This document shows, one piece after another, positions 1 through 10,501 of a stretch of DNA of 64,000 nt. Under the pieces are notes generated by a model. That model was given only the letters and a program-made list of their open reading frames with translations, did no database searches and was not told the origin of the DNA. The translations under genes were made by a program, and so were the position numbers. The first letter of the stretch is position 1. Every line of letters starts with the position of its first letter. This DNA comes from Kingdonia uniflora (Eukaryota > Streptophyta > Magnoliopsida > Ranunculales > Circaeasteraceae), in NCBI GenBank assembly GCA_014058105.1, contig JACGCM010002671.1:434001-498000 (forward strand), written 5' to 3'.

Positions 1-1370
1 TGGAGTGCTAGCAGCGATTCCCCACACATCAAGAAGTCTATCTTTTAGTTCACGGGCCACAACAGCTCTACCTTGTTCTATTGATTCAGGAGTTTGAGGG
101 CCCAGTTGGGTCTCCATGACGTCCAGACAGTCCCCTCGATTAATCTTATCTCTACAGATGCATCCCTTATCCGACAGAGTTTTGAACAAGGTATCTCATT
201 CTGACTCAAGTCTTTTTACTTCCTCTACAAAATATGCAATGATCACCCTTAATAGGTCGGATCGAGACGTATCAGGAACCACCATTGTGGTAAATCTCAC
301 CTTCAACCTCTCAAGGCGTGACTTTAACCTAGCGTAATCATTCTTCCATTCAATTATTTTTGCATCGACCTTATCATGATAGATTGCATCTTCTTCCAAC
401 TTGGCAATATACTTCATTGACTCAGCTAGGTTCAGGGCTTCTAAGTCTACTACACGAGCACGAAGTTTCCCAATATCTGCGTTCAACTCTTCCCTAGCCG
501 GCAGACCTTTCAATAATTCTTCTTTCTTCTTCGCTAGTAATTTCTTTGCTTTGATCTCCCCTTCTTGAATTTTCTCCCTGATAAGCGCAACATCCAACTT
601 ATGTTGGCAATCCCACAAATTCACATTTCCCTTTTGGACATGCCCCTGAATATGAGATGCGTTACTCTCTAACTCTCTAATTTTACCTGAGAGACTAACT
701 ACATCCCCTCAAACTAAAGGAGCCTTAACCTCAGTTCTACTTCCCCCTGAATACTCTCTAGCCTTGGCTTTCTTGACACAAACAATTGATTGGTCCTTTT
801 CGGCTTTAAGTCGAGCAACTCTCTCGTTTAAGTCATCGCACCTTTGTTGTATTTCTCGGAATTCCATATCCTTAGTGGGGAGGGTTGTTTGCAAATGTTT
901 AGCTACGGCCTCCGAAGTCGATAGATTTTCTCGAGCTACCCTCAGCTCGTTGTCCTTTTCGACCCATTTTTGTCTCATTCGCTCCAGCTCGATCCTACAT
1001 CTATGAAGATCAGATCGAAATGGTTCATCTGATTGTTCCAGTGCCTAAATACGGTATTGAGCCGTGTCGGCCTGATTGCCCTTCACAACCAACGCGTGAA
1101 CTTGATGTTGAAGCTTCTTGGCACAATCCGTTACCACAGATAGCCCTTTTAATCCCTTCTTTATCTAAGAATCTTTCTCTTCGACCTGAAGGGAAAGGTC
1201 AGAAACGGCCTGGATCAACTTCACGTGTCTGAAATATGATTTTACGTATTGATCCTCTCTGTTCTCGTTCGCCTCCTTCATCCTATCAAACTGCTCCGTA
1301 AATTCCCGATTGCAGATAAGTACATTGTCCTCACGTGCGCGAGATGAATCTAATTCGACCAGGGAAATAT
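1..1370 (-). pseudogene. antisense coiled-coil protein remnant
   Basis: Two long - strand frames (196-624 and 709-978) encode Lys/Glu/Leu/Arg-rich, strongly heptad-like protein, for example EEELLKGLPAREELNADIGK-like helices, and sequence left of 196 continues in the same style to the window edge. There is no Gly/Pro-rich break, membrane segment or catalytic motif, so this is a long coiled coil. It resembles the coiled-coil C-terminal half of antisense proteins carried by Tat-type gypsy elements. Stops separate the pieces, so it is broken. Whether it is the C-terminus of the 1,859-4,237 ORF or of a second element is unresolved: about 490 bp of non-coding A/T-rich sequence lies between. I cannot assign a biochemical function. 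Confidence 0.4.
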
Positions 1371-1858
1371 AACAAGTTTTAGTATAGTTTGATTCAGAAA
1401 AAGACTTTGAATATATATATACTACGTTTCTAATGAGACTATGTAGTTTCTAAACATCTGCTTCCATGTACTTTTAGACTAAAAGTTTGGAGTCCATTCT
1501 CAGATGAACCCTGCATGAGTTTTCTTTCAGCGTACAAGGTACATACTTTCGATATATTGCTCTATATTAATAGCGTTGAATTTTTACCATGCCTTCCTAT
1601 CCTATTTTCTTGATAACTAAATGTTGGTGTAGCATGCAAGTCGAAAAACCTATTCCGATCTAACTTGCAGCTCCGCTTACGCAGACAGCAAGGCCTTCGA
1701 GGTCTCTCTTTTCCTGGCAAGTCCAGACTCTAGATCATTTATTCGGAGACTCATCTCTCTAACTACCTACAAAAGGTTTATAAATAAGGTCAATCTATAG
1801 AAGTTTCTTCCCCACACACAGTTCAAACAACTTACAAATATTTATACAAAGCACGTGT

Positions 1859-3768
1859 CTACCCTACCTTCTCACTACAACCTTCTGGGAGCTCGACATC
1901 ATCCCCCTGACTGTCGAGTACCGTCTGGCGGGAAACACCATCCAAACCATCCACGACCCCTACCGCTTCAGCTTCCTCCTCATCTTCTTCCTCAACATAG
2001 GTGTCCGCCTTAATGGTATCCACCTCCTCCCCAGAGTAGCCCATCAACATCAAGTGACAACCCAGTCTGTCACGCTCCTTAACCATCTAGTCTAGATTGG
2101 CCTTTGCCTTGACCTGCAGCTGGCTGATCGCCACGACTTGAGAGGCCTTCAGCTGCCTAACTTCTTTCATGGCTTCAGTCTTGGCTCGAGCTAGTTCTAT
2201 CTCTAGCTCGCTATTCGCCTTCATTAACTCAGATTTTTCTTCTTCAATACCGAGCCAAATCCCCTTCATGTGACAAGCGACCTACATAAAACGAATCAAT
2301 CTCAGTGATTAGTTCGAAACACATAAAACAACTCTATCCCGATCAATAAAACTTACCGTCTTGCTCGTATCTTCTTCTCCATGGAGAGCCGCCAACCTGG
2401 CCCTTTCCTCGACCTCCCTAAGGTCATTCACCACAGCAGGTCGTACCTCAGCAACCTTCTCCCCAGAAGATTTAGCCCTCCTCCTCTTCTCTTTTGCGAC
2501 CTCGCCAGTTTCGTGGCGCCCGAGGCCGGTAAAGACTTCAATATCCGTTTTTCAGATATTTTTGAGCTATCGTGCTCGTCGTGAGATTTGGTTGAGCCGA
2601 ACTGCCCGACCAAGGAGTCTTAATTCAAACCTCCACACCACTTATTTACCTTTTGGCTTCATCGACCCCCGCCATCGACCTGGTAGACTAAGCTTTCCTA
2701 ACCTTGTCTGACTTACTATCAACCCTCTTTTTTCTACTCAAGCCAAGTCCCTCTAACACAAGTTTGAGTTCAGTCTCCTCCTCCACAACTTTGGCCAACA
2801 GGGATTCTTTCCTTTCCACTGTAGACTTCACACCTGTAATAACACATTTTTACTATCAACTACAGTTGTCAACAAAATGCAATAATAATTCTATCTATGC
2901 ATGTCTATACTTACTTTGTTTAAGAGTTCTAAACCAGAAATCTAGAGGCTCGTCGTTATCTCCTTGAAGGAAATTACCCTTCATCCATATGATACTATCA
3001 TTCCAGGTATGACCTGCCGAATTCAGATCGAAAAAACAAAGCCGAGTTGTACTCGCACAGAAATATGATCCCCCACTGGCTTTAAAATTCTTCACCCCGT
3101 AAAACTGCAAAACGTCCTCAGGGGCTATCCTCCTCACTTATTTATCCCTTCCCCATCTTTCTTTCAGATGGTCACACACGATTATTACCTCCCACATGTT
3201 CCCGTTCAATTGAACAAGACATGCCCCAATTGCATTCATAATCCCTTTCGCCAAATTGGTGAAGGGGAGGCTCAACCCATACTCTAATTGAGATAGGTAA
3301 CACAGAAAAACCTCTGAGAGATCACTCCGGACATGCCCATTAAAATTCTAACGAGATCGATTCATCTATACCCTTATCTCATTTTTCTACTTCCAAATCT
3401 GCCAGCAGATAAAAATACTTTTCCCACTCCGCTGCCATTCAACCCCTAAACTGTCTACCGGTAAACTCCACACAATTGCCCCACTTCCCTCCTATAGCCG
3501 CCTTGGCTTTACAAAATTCTCTAAAGGCATCCGAACCCGGAGGATAAGATACCAATTCACCAAGGAAACCTGGGAATTGTTCCAATCCTACTTCCCCTTC
3601 ATTATCAGACTCATTCGTCCAACCAGAGGTTGATACCTCATTAACAGACGAACAACCCATCTTAAAAATAGATTCTACAAGTACATTTTTGACCTATACA
3701 AGTGCCTCTCTCGCCCGACCTACATGCAGGTTAAGGTATTTATCATTCTTCCATCTATGCATATATAT

Positions 3769-3805
<37 letters not shown>

Positions 3806-3853
3806 CTTCAGCATATATCTCTGATCAATCGTTTATATATAACATATATCTTT

Positions 3854-3888
<35 letters not shown>

Positions 3889-4237
3889 GTACGTTAACAT
3901 ATATCGCATACATCTCTACTAACCTTCAGTATCTGAATGAGAATCGGTAGTAGAGTCAAGCATTCCACTCACAACGCTGCTATATTGCCACTAATGAGAT
4001 CCATAATCTTTTACCTTCTTCAACCGTTTATCACCTTCGGATAACTCTTTATCGAATCCCCTGATCTTTCAACTCTCTCTCTCTCTGAGTGCTCTCCAAT
4101 TTTTTTGAAGTGGTAAAACGTTTGTTTGGAGACGAAGAAAAACTATTTATCCTTTCTCTCTCATGCGGCTGACATTTATTGCTCCTCGCACGAACAGTCC
4201 TCGATTCCAAAACTGAGGCATCTTTTCCACTCTCCAT
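1859..4237 (-). pseudogene. antisense ORF of E1, gypsy-type transposon domain plus coiled coil
   Basis: Reading from 4,237 leftwards there is a Ser/Arg-rich N-terminus (4,049-4,237), then a globular domain in pieces (3,660-2,895) containing GLSLPFTNLAKGIMNAIGAC and later APEDVLQFYGVKNFK and WNDSIIWMKGNF, then a basic stretch, a coiled coil (2,087-2,269) and an acidic C-terminus (1,859-2,086, EEEDEEEAEAVGVVDG). The globular part matches the family annotated in plants as 'putative gypsy-type transposon' and is homologous to the E2 ORF at 22,466-25,185 (both keep the order APEDVL-FY-K, then WND-W-G). Several stops and frameshifts interrupt it, some perhaps introns. The element's LTR reads the other way, so this ORF is antisense to the element. 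Its role is unknown. Confidence 0.55.
3755..3890. repeat. (TA)n microsatellite
   Basis: Two long runs of alternating TA (about 3,756-3,805 and 3,861-3,886) joined by a degenerate TA-rich spacer. It lies between the N-terminal and globular pieces of the E1 antisense ORF, so it may sit in an intron or be a later expansion. Confidence 0.9.
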
Positions 4238-4609
4238 GTCAGACGCCTTGTACCTTTTCGATAAAATAACATTTCCATCATTTTAACTTCCCTCATTTTT
4301 TAACATATTTTTCTCCCTATTTCTATATATTTTCCTAACCTCCCCATACTCATGATGACTCACTTAGTACAATGTCAGAGTTCTATTTCCTTTTACATAC
4401 AAAACAAAACTAGAAGCTTCTGCATTTTCATATTTTTGTTTCTCAGTCATTCTTTATCATATTTATAGTGATTGACGTCATTTTCTAAACAGTACACATG
4501 TTGAAAATTATTCAAAATGTTTGCTAAAACAGTCTCAAAGCAAATTCGCCCCTATAGAGGATCCGATTAAGTTATAATTTTTATGTTACATTCAAAGCAA
4601 TTATCTTAT

Positions 4610-4963
4610 TCATAAGACACACTTTACACCATATCCATCATAGCCTTGGTAACCTAAACAAACGTCATCTAAATTGCACCATTCGTCGATCCTCGAATCA
4701 TCAAATTCGATCTCATCTTCAGCAATCAAACCAGCCAACTTCTCTCGATCTATTAAATCCCTCACCAATTTACAGAAGCACACCTCATCAAAATAATGAG
4801 CATACTCACATGGTCTCCATACATCTAATCTTCTAGCTTACATTCCCTCCCAATAGTTCGGCATGATAGCCAAACAAACTCAAAAGATATTCTCACGTAC
4901 TTCAATAATCTTTATAGACTATCATCCTTCTACACCAAGATAAAACCTTTGAGATCGAGCCAT
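4610..4963 (-). pseudogene. second, small antisense ORF of E1 (aORF2)
   Basis: A - strand frame begins MARSQRFYLGVEG and runs about 118 codons to a stop at 4,610-4,612, with four internal stops. It includes SIKIIEVRENIF, YFDEVCFCKLVRDLIDRE and AEDEIEFDDSRIDEW. The same order and spacing of residues occurs in the E2 frame at 26,231-26,661: KIIEVRENIF against KVVELHERYF, then 46 against 48 residues to an RE followed by a short acidic helix. The frame lies between the main antisense ORF and the LTR in both elements. I recognise no known family. The homology is my by-eye alignment and should be tested. Confidence 0.4.
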
Positions 4964-6388
4964 ACCATCCTAATCTCTCCTCCATTTTTCTTTCAGCCTA
5001 CCCACATTTAAACATTTCTCACACACCTTCCCCTCGAATATGTGATTTTTACCTTGTATATCATAACAGAACCCAAAAAACCTTGGAATCAATTATTTGA
5101 ACTTATCCCCTCACTAATACAGAAATTAGTCGCTGCACTTGACCTTACACTACCATTAACATTACCCCCTTCAACCTGTAACGACTCGAGATTCGTATTT
5201 CCTATAATTTCTATCCCTCACCTATTAAACATGAATAATTTATATCAACACGACATTGTCAACACATATTCATCTCAGTTCGAGCTACATTGCAACATTG
5301 TTTCATCACTTTTCAACAGTTATTCAACTAGCACCCAACATAATTCAGGTCGATTCAAGAAGTTTTTCTATACACAATTTCATAAATTTAACCTTTTATT
5401 CATTTCAAAGATATTACATACGATTTACAAATAACAAGTTTTTCAAATCATCGATCTCAGGAATAAAGCGAACTGTTATTCGATCAGAACCAAACTCTAG
5501 GTACTTACAGATAACAAGTTTCTTCCTATTTGTTCAAAAGTCGCAGGTCATTCAGGCACGCAGAGGCATCATATCTTCCAATTTATCTTAAATTAAGTGA
5601 TTCTTCACCTTGATGCAAAGAATACATTGGAACCAGTAAAGATCTTCCCTCACATGGCTTGGTTGAATCCCAGTTGAACTCCAAGCGAAAACTATGTAAG
5701 CAGTAGATTCAGTGCTTGCCCCCACAAAACAAGATGAAGGTCTTCTGAGTGCCAAAACACGATGGAAAATCGTCCCCCTTCTCATTCTCCTCCTCCACTG
5801 CCATCACCGCCTCTTCTAACCACTACCACCGAAGAGTTGATAGAGATGAAGAGGGCCCAACCTTAAAATCCATGGTAAGATAAGAAATCAGCATATCTGC
5901 CCCGCAGATACACCGTTCCCTACATATGAAACCCTAACCCAATCTTCCGTAAGGGTGCGGAGACAGGCCCAACGTTCCCCATCTGTCAAGACGAAGACAT
6001 AAAATCTCCACTTATAGTAGAAATCTTCCTCAACTTCAACCAATTCAACCTCTACGTTTCAGATGTAGTTCTCTCTTCAAGAACCATACTCCGAGTTTTC
6101 ACCATCTCAGAAAGAGTTACGCATGCAGGGATTGTTCCAAAGATTTGCAAAAGGTACTCTTTATATAACCCTAAATTTATTGTGCAGGTACGTTTTCCCA
6201 AGCGTCATCATTTATTACGGACGTGACTATTTAAACGTAAATGTCACATACAATCACATCATCATTTAATACCTATCACATCCCAATATCACATAACTTT
6301 CACCTAGTCAAACGCCATCACTGCTCAATTTCGAATTTTAAACTTTTAACACATTAATTCTCAACCAAAGCCACTCGTGACTTCAGTT
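4964..6388. other. E1 non-coding region before the polypurine tract
   Basis: A/T-rich sequence between aORF2 and the LTR. Short open frames occur on both strands (for instance 5,588-5,785 on the - strand, ending about 600 bp from the LTR), but none has a recognisable domain or a convincing counterpart in E2. I see no RNA gene. Confidence 0.4.
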
Positions 6389-6401
6389 GCGAGGAGGCGA
6401 T
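6389..6401 (+). other. polypurine tract of E1
   Basis: Purine-rich gcgaggaggcgat directly precedes the TGTAG that opens the LTR. In E2 the corresponding tract is gagagggggcggt at 28,046-28,058, again immediately before TGTAG. Such a tract primes plus-strand DNA synthesis in LTR retrotransposons, and its position confirms the + orientation. Confidence 0.65.
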
Positions 6402-6677
6402 TGTAGGGACTTATCCCTCGATCTCACTCATAATCGAGTTCACACAGTTCAATTTACCTCAATCTTAGGCTCATGCAATTTTAGCACTTAACACTCCAGT
6501 CAAACATTCCAACCAGCCCCACGAACTACTCAAAAACATGGGTCGAGCTAAACCCGAAAAACATTAGTTAGTCAAAGACACCTGTCTCCCATGAACTTGT
6601 CAGTTATTCTATCAACCGCCACTAACCACATTATTCGGAAAACGTGTTCTAGCACGATGAAGAGCTGTGGAGAAGCC

Positions 6678-6685
6678 TATATAAA
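6678..6685 (+). promoter_or_regulatory. TATA box of E1 LTR
   Basis: tatataaa in the LTR, about 125 bp before a poly-A signal on the same strand. Together they outline U3-R-U5 in the + direction. Confidence 0.5.
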
Positions 6686-6801
6686 GGAAAAGTTCCAGAA
6701 GAGACAGGGACCAGAAAAATTACTCAAAACTTCTTATTTACAAGATCAAAAACATTTCTATATTCTAGAGATCACTTGTAATGAAGATATCCACTCAAAG
6801 C

Positions 6802-6807
6802 AATAAA
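6802..6807 (+). terminator. poly-A signal of E1 LTR
   Basis: aataaa downstream of the TATA box at 6,678 and upstream of the conserved gaggtcgtgg block, the usual place for the R-region polyadenylation signal of an LTR. Confidence 0.45.
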
Positions 6808-6984
6808 GATACTTTTACAAAAATACTCTATACGAGGTCGTGGTTTTTTTACCTGTTCAGAAGTTTTCCATGCTAAAAATACATGTTTGTAATTCTTGCT
6901 TTATATTAAAGTATTGTTACAGATTCATTGGTGTGATAGCTAATTCCTAACCATATCGAGCTACGAAATTTGGCCATTGCATGA

Positions 6985-7710
6985 ACTATTTTGAATCTTG
7001 ATATACATTTGTAGAAAATGATAGGAGCAGTGGAGAGTGATCTGAACATACTCTGCTGAGATGATTAATCTTATGTATAGGAAACTCAGTCATGAAGCTG
7101 CATTGATGAGTGTTCTATCCAATCTTGCCCACTGCCTTGATCTGCCCTGATGATTGTTACACCATGTGTATCCCGATCCAGAAAACCTCGTATCCATTAG
7201 CCCTGCAGCATGTATCGTATTTTTAAACTCTAAGATACCCCCATTGAAAGTTCTTCTACCCTCCAATCTCTCATTAGTATATCGGACCGTGTTAAAATCC
7301 CTCATTATATACCAAGATGCAGTTACAGACTGAGCAAGCATACAAATGTCGTCCCACAACGGCCTTCTTTCATGACTAGTACATTTGGCATATACAAGAG
7401 TCACTAGGGCCCTCCATTGGTTAGCGGAAGACATCTTGCAGTTAGGAAATAGATTTGAAGAAGAAATGAACTCAACATCATAGTCTTGCTTCCATAAAAT
7501 CCAGATTTTGCCATTCTTATCATGATTGGAGAGAAAAGAAGTACAATTTATTCTACTACAAATATTACCAATATGCGGTACATCGAGAAAAGGTTCTAAC
7601 AACACAACAATGAAGACCTTGTGTTGTTTGATGATCTATTGAAGATGGTTTATTGTCTTGGCATTGCCAATTCCCCTGTAATTCCTAACAAGTAAAGGTC
7701 CAACAACCAT
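6985..7710 (-). pseudogene. LINE A ORF2, endonuclease domain fragment
   Basis: Apurinic/apyrimidinic-type endonuclease (exonuclease-endonuclease-phosphatase fold), which nicks target DNA for LINE insertion. It starts MVVGPLLVRNYRGIGN at 7,710; a stop follows near 7,632 and the long frame then runs from 7,605. Visible motifs are VVLLEPFLDVPH, ITLVYAKC-like ALVTLVYAKC, WYIMRDFNTVRY (normally a G-D-F-N; Gly is replaced by Arg here) and SGYTWCNN. After a frameshift near 7,092 the frame HLSRVCSDHSPLLLSF carries the S-D-H catalytic motif to about 7,020. It is truncated at the E1 LTR before the reverse transcriptase. Confidence 0.75.
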
Positions 7711-7859
7711 TTAAACTATTTGGAGGGTTTAAGAGCACTCATGCTCCTTGTCACCACACTCAGGGGCAACTGCTGTGACTTTGATCTCACCTTCTTCACT
7801 GGGGTCCAATCTTTGCAACTTTCCCCACCATAGTATCCAATATCTGACTGAAAACCCCG

Positions 7860-9026
7860 TTAAAACTCATTGTTGTAGTTTACTTCGAGCTCCTCTTCAG
7901 ACGCAAGGCAATCACTGAAACCAATGTGCTTGTTTTCAACCGCAGCTATTGGCACCTCTACCACTTTCTGCATGCCCACTATTTCCATTACACTACCTTC
8001 ATTAGCCTCTGGTAGAGTAGATTTGATCACTTTCTCAGTGACTGCTGAGGTATCTGCACTGGCTTTTATGTCCACATTGGGCTTTCCAGTTGCTACCTTA
8101 GTATCAACCCTGGCCTATTGCTATCCTTGAACATTGCTCTGACTCTGATTGTATACCTGAGTATTGCTTTGCTTGAGGCCCTTCTTCTTGTTGTCATCAA
8201 TCACAATAGGTTGCAGCCTAGTGCAATTGTTGTTGCTATGCCCTTGAAGGCTGCAGTGTGTACAAAATTTGGGCAGATTTTCATACAACACTTTTTGTTT
8301 GAAAGATACAGTTTTTGTAAGCGCTAACCCCACCTTATGAATCAAATCCTTGGAGAGATCAACCACTATGCAGACCCTGGCTGTACTAGACTTGCTCAAG
8401 TTCAAAGTTGCTGAGTCTGTATCTAAATACTTACCAACCAACCCAGCTAATTGTTTTAAGATGCCATTGTTTTGGAAGCACAACTTCAAGCCAGGAAACT
8501 GAATCCAAACTGGTATGATTGGGGAGTCTTTGCGAGGATCAAAGTGTATAGACCATCTGAATAACTTGAAGAAAAAACCCTTAATCTGCCTGGACTCTAT
8601 AAGTGCTTTTGTGATATCCTTATCTGATTTCATCATCATCATGTGCTTAAAATCCAAGACAGCAATAGCAGTTGGTTTCTCCAATAGACCCCAATTAGAG
8701 TTGATGTTGGACTCAATCACATCCGCCTTAGGTCTCCCCACTGGGAACTTCATGACCAAAGTTGTATTAAAAGCCACAGAAGCACGAGCCAGATCAAAGG
8801 GAGAGAAAGAGATCACAGGGACCCCATCCTTAAATGAGACTCTTGTTTCTAGATTCAATTCATCGAGTCTAGGTCTCAAAGCCTTCACCGAAGCCACACT
8901 TGCAAATGTTGTTGTCGGTTGCGGTAACTTCAAAGAAATTGAAGTGAGAGAGAGGGTGGATGTGTCAGTGACGGGCAGGTTGAGGGAGGACACAGAGGTA
9001 GGAGCTGAGGGATTGGCTGAAGTCAT
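7860..9026 (-). pseudogene. LINE A ORF1, DUF4283 / zinc-knuckle protein
   Basis: RNA-binding ORF1 protein of plant L1-type LINEs. The frame opens MTSANPSAPTSVSSLNLPVT; an upstream Met at 9,095 would add a Leu/Phe-rich stretch and is less likely. A DUF4283-like domain follows (VSFKDGVPVISFSP ... FKLFRWSIHFDPRKDSPIIP ... VWIQFPGLKL), then a CCHC zinc knuckle CTHCSLQGHSNNNC. Two closely spaced TAG codons at about 8,115-8,123 end the long frame, but the same frame continues without shift to 7,860 with a low-complexity acidic tail, giving about 389 codons in all. The two stops may derive from CAG. It precedes ORF2 with about 150 bp spacing. Confidence 0.75.
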
Positions 9027-9348
9027 GAGACAGGCAACAGAAGAGAGGAAATCAAAAAATGCAAAGTGGAGAAAGAACAGCAACAACAAAAACACCTAGA
9101 ACCAAATGGATTCAATGAGAAAATATTCTAGCAGAAGGCAGTACATATAGAAGGATCCAAAAAATATAAAAAAATAATGAGATAAATAATGAGAGTCGTC
9201 CCTCTCCCTCTTGCTCCTAACCCTAGAAACCTCTAGCGTTTTACAGGCTTTACACCCCCTCTTTTTATCCTTTCCTCTCCTCTCACTTACTACAGCTTAC
9301 CTCTCTCTTTTATGCGTGTTTCCTTTTTTATCCCTCTCTTGAGCTCTC

Positions 9349-10470
9349 ATGGCTTCAAGTGCCCGTCCTCCTCCACCTCCCCTCGCTGCCTCGTCCAGCA
9401 CCCCCACAGTGGCTGTCGGCGTTGACACATCCTCCTCCCTTCCCCCCTTACCTGCTGCCAAGTCGTACGCTTGTGCTGCTGCTGCTATTTTAGCCTCTCC
9501 CATCCTTGTGGAGTTCCTTCCTGAGGCTAGGATTTCATCTAGAGATGGTTGCCCGACCATTTCGTTCGCTCCTCACGGTGTTACCAAGGCCGAGGTTGCG
9601 CTGTCTATTGCGCTTGTGATGAAGTTTAATAGTGGCCGTCCTTCGCTGGATGACATTAGAGAGAATATCCGTGGTAATTGGGGCTTTCTCAAGACCCCAA
9701 TTGTCGGGGGTTTCGATTATCATAATATCATGATCATGATGCTGTCAGAGATAGACGCGGTCAAGGCCATGACGAGGGAATCCAATCAAGTTCGGTGTTC
9801 ATATTTCACCCTTACTTGATGGTCATATCATTTTGATCCGAAGATGGATTTACCTATTGTATCGGTTTGGGTATAATTTCGGGGTTTGAAGCTTTGCTAT
9901 TTCAATCCTGGTTTCCTGAAGTACCTGGCTGGACTTATGGGCAGGTTTGTTGCGATAGACGATGCTACCAAGCACCTCACGAGACCTAGTAGAGCTAGGG
10001 TTTGCATGGAAATTGATATTTCAAAGACGCTTCCGTCGAGGTTATCGGTTCATGGGATATATGGGGGTTCCATACAAGATATCACATATGAACGATACCC
10101 AAAGTCTTACTCGTACTGCTCGCTGCTCGGGCATGAATCTTAGACTGTACTAGATATCATCCAATCCTTGTCGATAAACATATCACGAAGGGAAGCAAGA
10201 ACAATGACTCAAAGATAGCTAGACAACAACCGGTGGCTTTTAATGGGGAGAAGCTTTCATATGATACATTTGCGATGCATGTGGCAGGTGTAAAAGCTGT
10301 TGTTCCGTCGGGTAAAACTGCGGCAAAAACCACCATGGCAAATAAGGAGCAAAGGGCTTCCCATAACATGACACCATAGGTAATTGGGGCGGAAGATTTC
10401 ACTTCAAAAACAGTCCTAGACACGGAGCAGAACAATGAGCTTTTGTGCCTCTTAGTATGACTACTAGGAG
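9349..10470 (+). pseudogene. LINE B ORF1, DUF4283 protein
   Basis: Starts MASSARPPPPPLAASSST with an Ala/Pro/Ser-rich N-terminus. The DUF4283-like core follows: ISSRDGCPTISFAPHGVTK, ALVMKFNSGRPSLDDIRENI, RGNWGFLKTPIVGGFDYHNI. A TGA at 9,818 and a TAA at about 9,873 interrupt it, and the matching domain continues at 9,886-10,143 (GFLKYLAGLMGRFVAIDDAT, YERYPKSYSYCSLLGHES) where the zinc knuckle is broken after its first Cys-His part. The tail to about 10,470 is Ala/Lys/Thr-rich. It is homologous to LINE A ORF1 over its length. Confidence 0.7.
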
Positions 10471-10501
10471 TCATTCAAAAACACCAAACCCCACAGTTTA
10501 G

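Larger units (their letters stand above)
1..6981 (+). mobile_element. Tat-like Ty3/gypsy LTR element E1, 3' part
   Basis: The segment has a 3' LTR whose TATA box, poly-A signal and polypurine tract read on the + strand, while all recognisable protein-coding remnants (coiled-coil and 'putative gypsy-type transposon' ORFs) read on the - strand. That layout matches the Tat lineage of plant Ty3/gypsy elements, which are known to carry extra antisense ORFs between pol and the 3' LTR. No gag or pol is visible, so the sense coding part lies left of the window or is lost. The right end is placed at 6,981, where - strand LINE coding sequence begins. The coiled-coil stretch at 1-1,370 may belong to another, nested copy. 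Lineage assignment is inferred from organisation, not from a pol tree. Confidence 0.6.
6402..6981 (+). repeat. 3' LTR of E1 (about 580 bp)
   Basis: Starts TGTAGGGACTTATCCC after the polypurine tract and ends near ...CATTGCA, giving TG...CA ends. It has a TATA box, a poly-A signal, and the block gaggtcgtggttttt...gttttccatgctaaa that recurs in the E2 LTR (28,665-28,700) and is typical of plant LTR R/U5 regions. The right end is set by alignment to the E2 LTR and by LINE A coding sequence starting just beyond it; it could be off by about 20 bp. Confidence 0.65.
6982..9190 (-). mobile_element. LINE A (L1-like), 5' part only
   Basis: On the - strand this carries a complete-length ORF1 (9,026-7,860) followed by the endonuclease part of ORF2 (7,710 to about 6,985). 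The reverse transcriptase, RNase H and poly-A tail are missing. LINEs usually lose their 5' end at insertion, so loss of the 3' end points to later disruption. The coding sequence stops at the E1 LTR border, and the most economical reading is that E1 inserted into LINE A. Its 5' end faces the 5' end of LINE B, roughly between 9,110 and 9,190. Confidence 0.7.

Noticed and set aside
3689..3922. Open frame rich in Ile and Tyr around the TA repeat
   Set aside because: It is a translation of the (TA)n microsatellite, not a gene.
5042..5591. Two overlapping + strand open frames of 111-130 codons
   Set aside because: Composition follows local A/T and pyrimidine content, no domain is seen, and they lie antisense to the element's own ORFs without a counterpart in E2.
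8515..9099. 194-codon + strand open frame
   Set aside because: It is the shadow of LINE A ORF1 on the opposite strand.
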